From: Quinella sp. 2Q5
GTDB taxonomy: Bacteria > Bacillota > Negativicutes > Selenomonadales > Selenomonadaceae
Direction: 5' to 3'
Assembly: GCA_015206785.1 (NCBI GenBank)
Contig: JADEZQ010000003.1
Coordinates: forward strand, 81,591 to 145,590
DNA: 64,000 bases
This document shows, in pieces, positions 63,630 through 64,000 of the stretch. A program made the position numbers and the translations under genes. The notes under the pieces are model-generated. The model did not search any database, was not told the DNA's origin, and worked only from the letters and a program-made list of their open reading frames with translations. The stretch's first letter is position 1; each line of letters begins with the position of its first letter.

Positions 63630-63644
63630 GGAGGAGCAATCACC

Positions 63645-64000
63645 ATGAATGTAGTTATCTGGGTGCAGTATGATACCGTCGCCACGCAAGACAGGGCGAA
63701 GGGTCAATCGTTGCTGAAACCCGCCTTCGCCGCTCTCGACAAGCCCAAAGGCTCCGTCAACATCGTCGGCATTGTCGAATCGGTGCCCATGCCGATCAAT
63801 CAGCTCAACACCATCGACAAGCGCGAACTCGTCAACATCCCGCACGATATGGTTCTGGTCACGGGTCACGACGTCGACCTTGCGCCCATTCTCGCAGAAG
63901 CTCAATCGCTCGGTTTGGACGCCGACAAATTTGTCCTCGACCGCACCGTTCTGATTCCAGGCTTCACGCTCGACAAGTACAAGGCTCTGCGCCATTCCGA
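63645..64000 (+). CDS. unidentified gene, N-terminal part (cut by window edge)
   Basis: The ATG at 63,645 with GGAGGAG upstream opens a frame that runs to the window end (118 codons). It begins MNVVIWVQYDTVATQDRAKG and contains KFVLDRTVLIPGFTLDKYK, a block that reminds me of DUF1919-type envelope-polysaccharide proteins, but I am not sure. It follows glmU by 15 bases, consistent with a role in surface sugar metabolism (inference). Confidence 0.7.
   Translation, partial: MNVVIWVQYDTVATQDRAKGQSLLKPAFAALDKPKGSVNIVGIVESVPMPINQLNTIDKRELVNIPHDMVLVTGHDVDLAPILAEAQSLGLDADKFVLDRTVLIPGFTLDKYKALRHS

Noticed and set aside
62286..63995. A 569-codon minus-strand frame
   Set aside because: Antisense to glmU and the following gene; no start signal or motif.

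Overview
The window comes from a GC-rich, anaerobe-like, diderm Firmicute of the Negativicutes type (Selenomonas/Mitsuokella-like). The evidence is: three tandem S-layer-homology porins of the OmpM kind (signal peptide, SLH domain, coiled coil, beta-barrel ending in Phe), which are typical of Negativicutes outer membranes; an RND efflux pump with a lipoprotein adaptor; Firmicute-style gene sets (cdaA-cdaR, cheV, a flgB-to-fliJ operon, ispE-gntR-glmU); and strong Shine-Dalgarno sequences with many TTG and GTG starts. I see no tRNA, rRNA, CRISPR array, transposase or prophage gene.

Layout. 1-5,400 (minus): the start of glnA, a structured intergenic repeat, then rlmD, ribF, a small membrane protein, a flavoprotein and a Tat-exported metallo-beta-lactamase-fold protein. 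5,480-12,410 (plus): flagellar basal body/export operon flgB-flgC-fliE-fliF-fliG-fliH-fliI-fliJ. 12,409-15,260 (minus): cyclic-di-AMP synthase cdaA, its regulator cdaR and a glycosyltransferase. 15,287-16,650 (plus): a DsbA/FrnE-type protein and a glyoxalase-II-like hydrolase. 16,651-17,252: no convincing gene, but a cobalamin riboswitch on the minus strand followed by terminators. 17,253-23,358 (plus): rplS, thrS, a small GTPase, a secreted protein, metA and a CorC-type transporter. 23,437-28,212 (minus): three OmpM paralogues, each with its own promoter, conserved leader element and terminator. 28,483-30,502 (minus): groES-groEL. 30,824-34,738 (plus): cheV, a PhzF-like protein, a LigB-AMMECR1 fusion and a UPF0173 hydrolase. 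35,024-42,218 (minus): RND adaptor, a dicarboxylate-type symporter with an extra N-terminal domain, RND permease, recA. 42,220-51,505 (plus): a long run with a response regulator, folate genes (folP, folB and a fused folK-DHFR), ung, membrane protein, ThrE exporter, hypothetical, aminotransferase, sufC, sufB. 51,552-53,734 (plus): an FlhB-C-like gene and flgE, the latter behind a sigma-D/FliA promoter. 53,806-57,202 (minus): ndh-transaldolase and an envelope MsrAB. 57,204-64,000 (plus): secD-secF-thyX, rpiB, ispE, a GntR regulator, glmU and the start of an unidentified gene.

Themes. Two families of composite hairpin repeats (two copies each) share both ends and sit between genes; the longer family shows one covarying base pair between copies. 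A cobalamin riboswitch has no recognisable target gene. Most metabolic genes are dense in A3-6T3-6 tracts, mainly from Lys-Ile/Asn-Phe and Glu-Lys-Ile/Phe codons, while the flagellar, porin and ribosomal genes are nearly free of them. The same tracts fill the -35/-10 spacer of many promoters here. All start-site, promoter and family assignments were made by reading the sequence; no database search was run.
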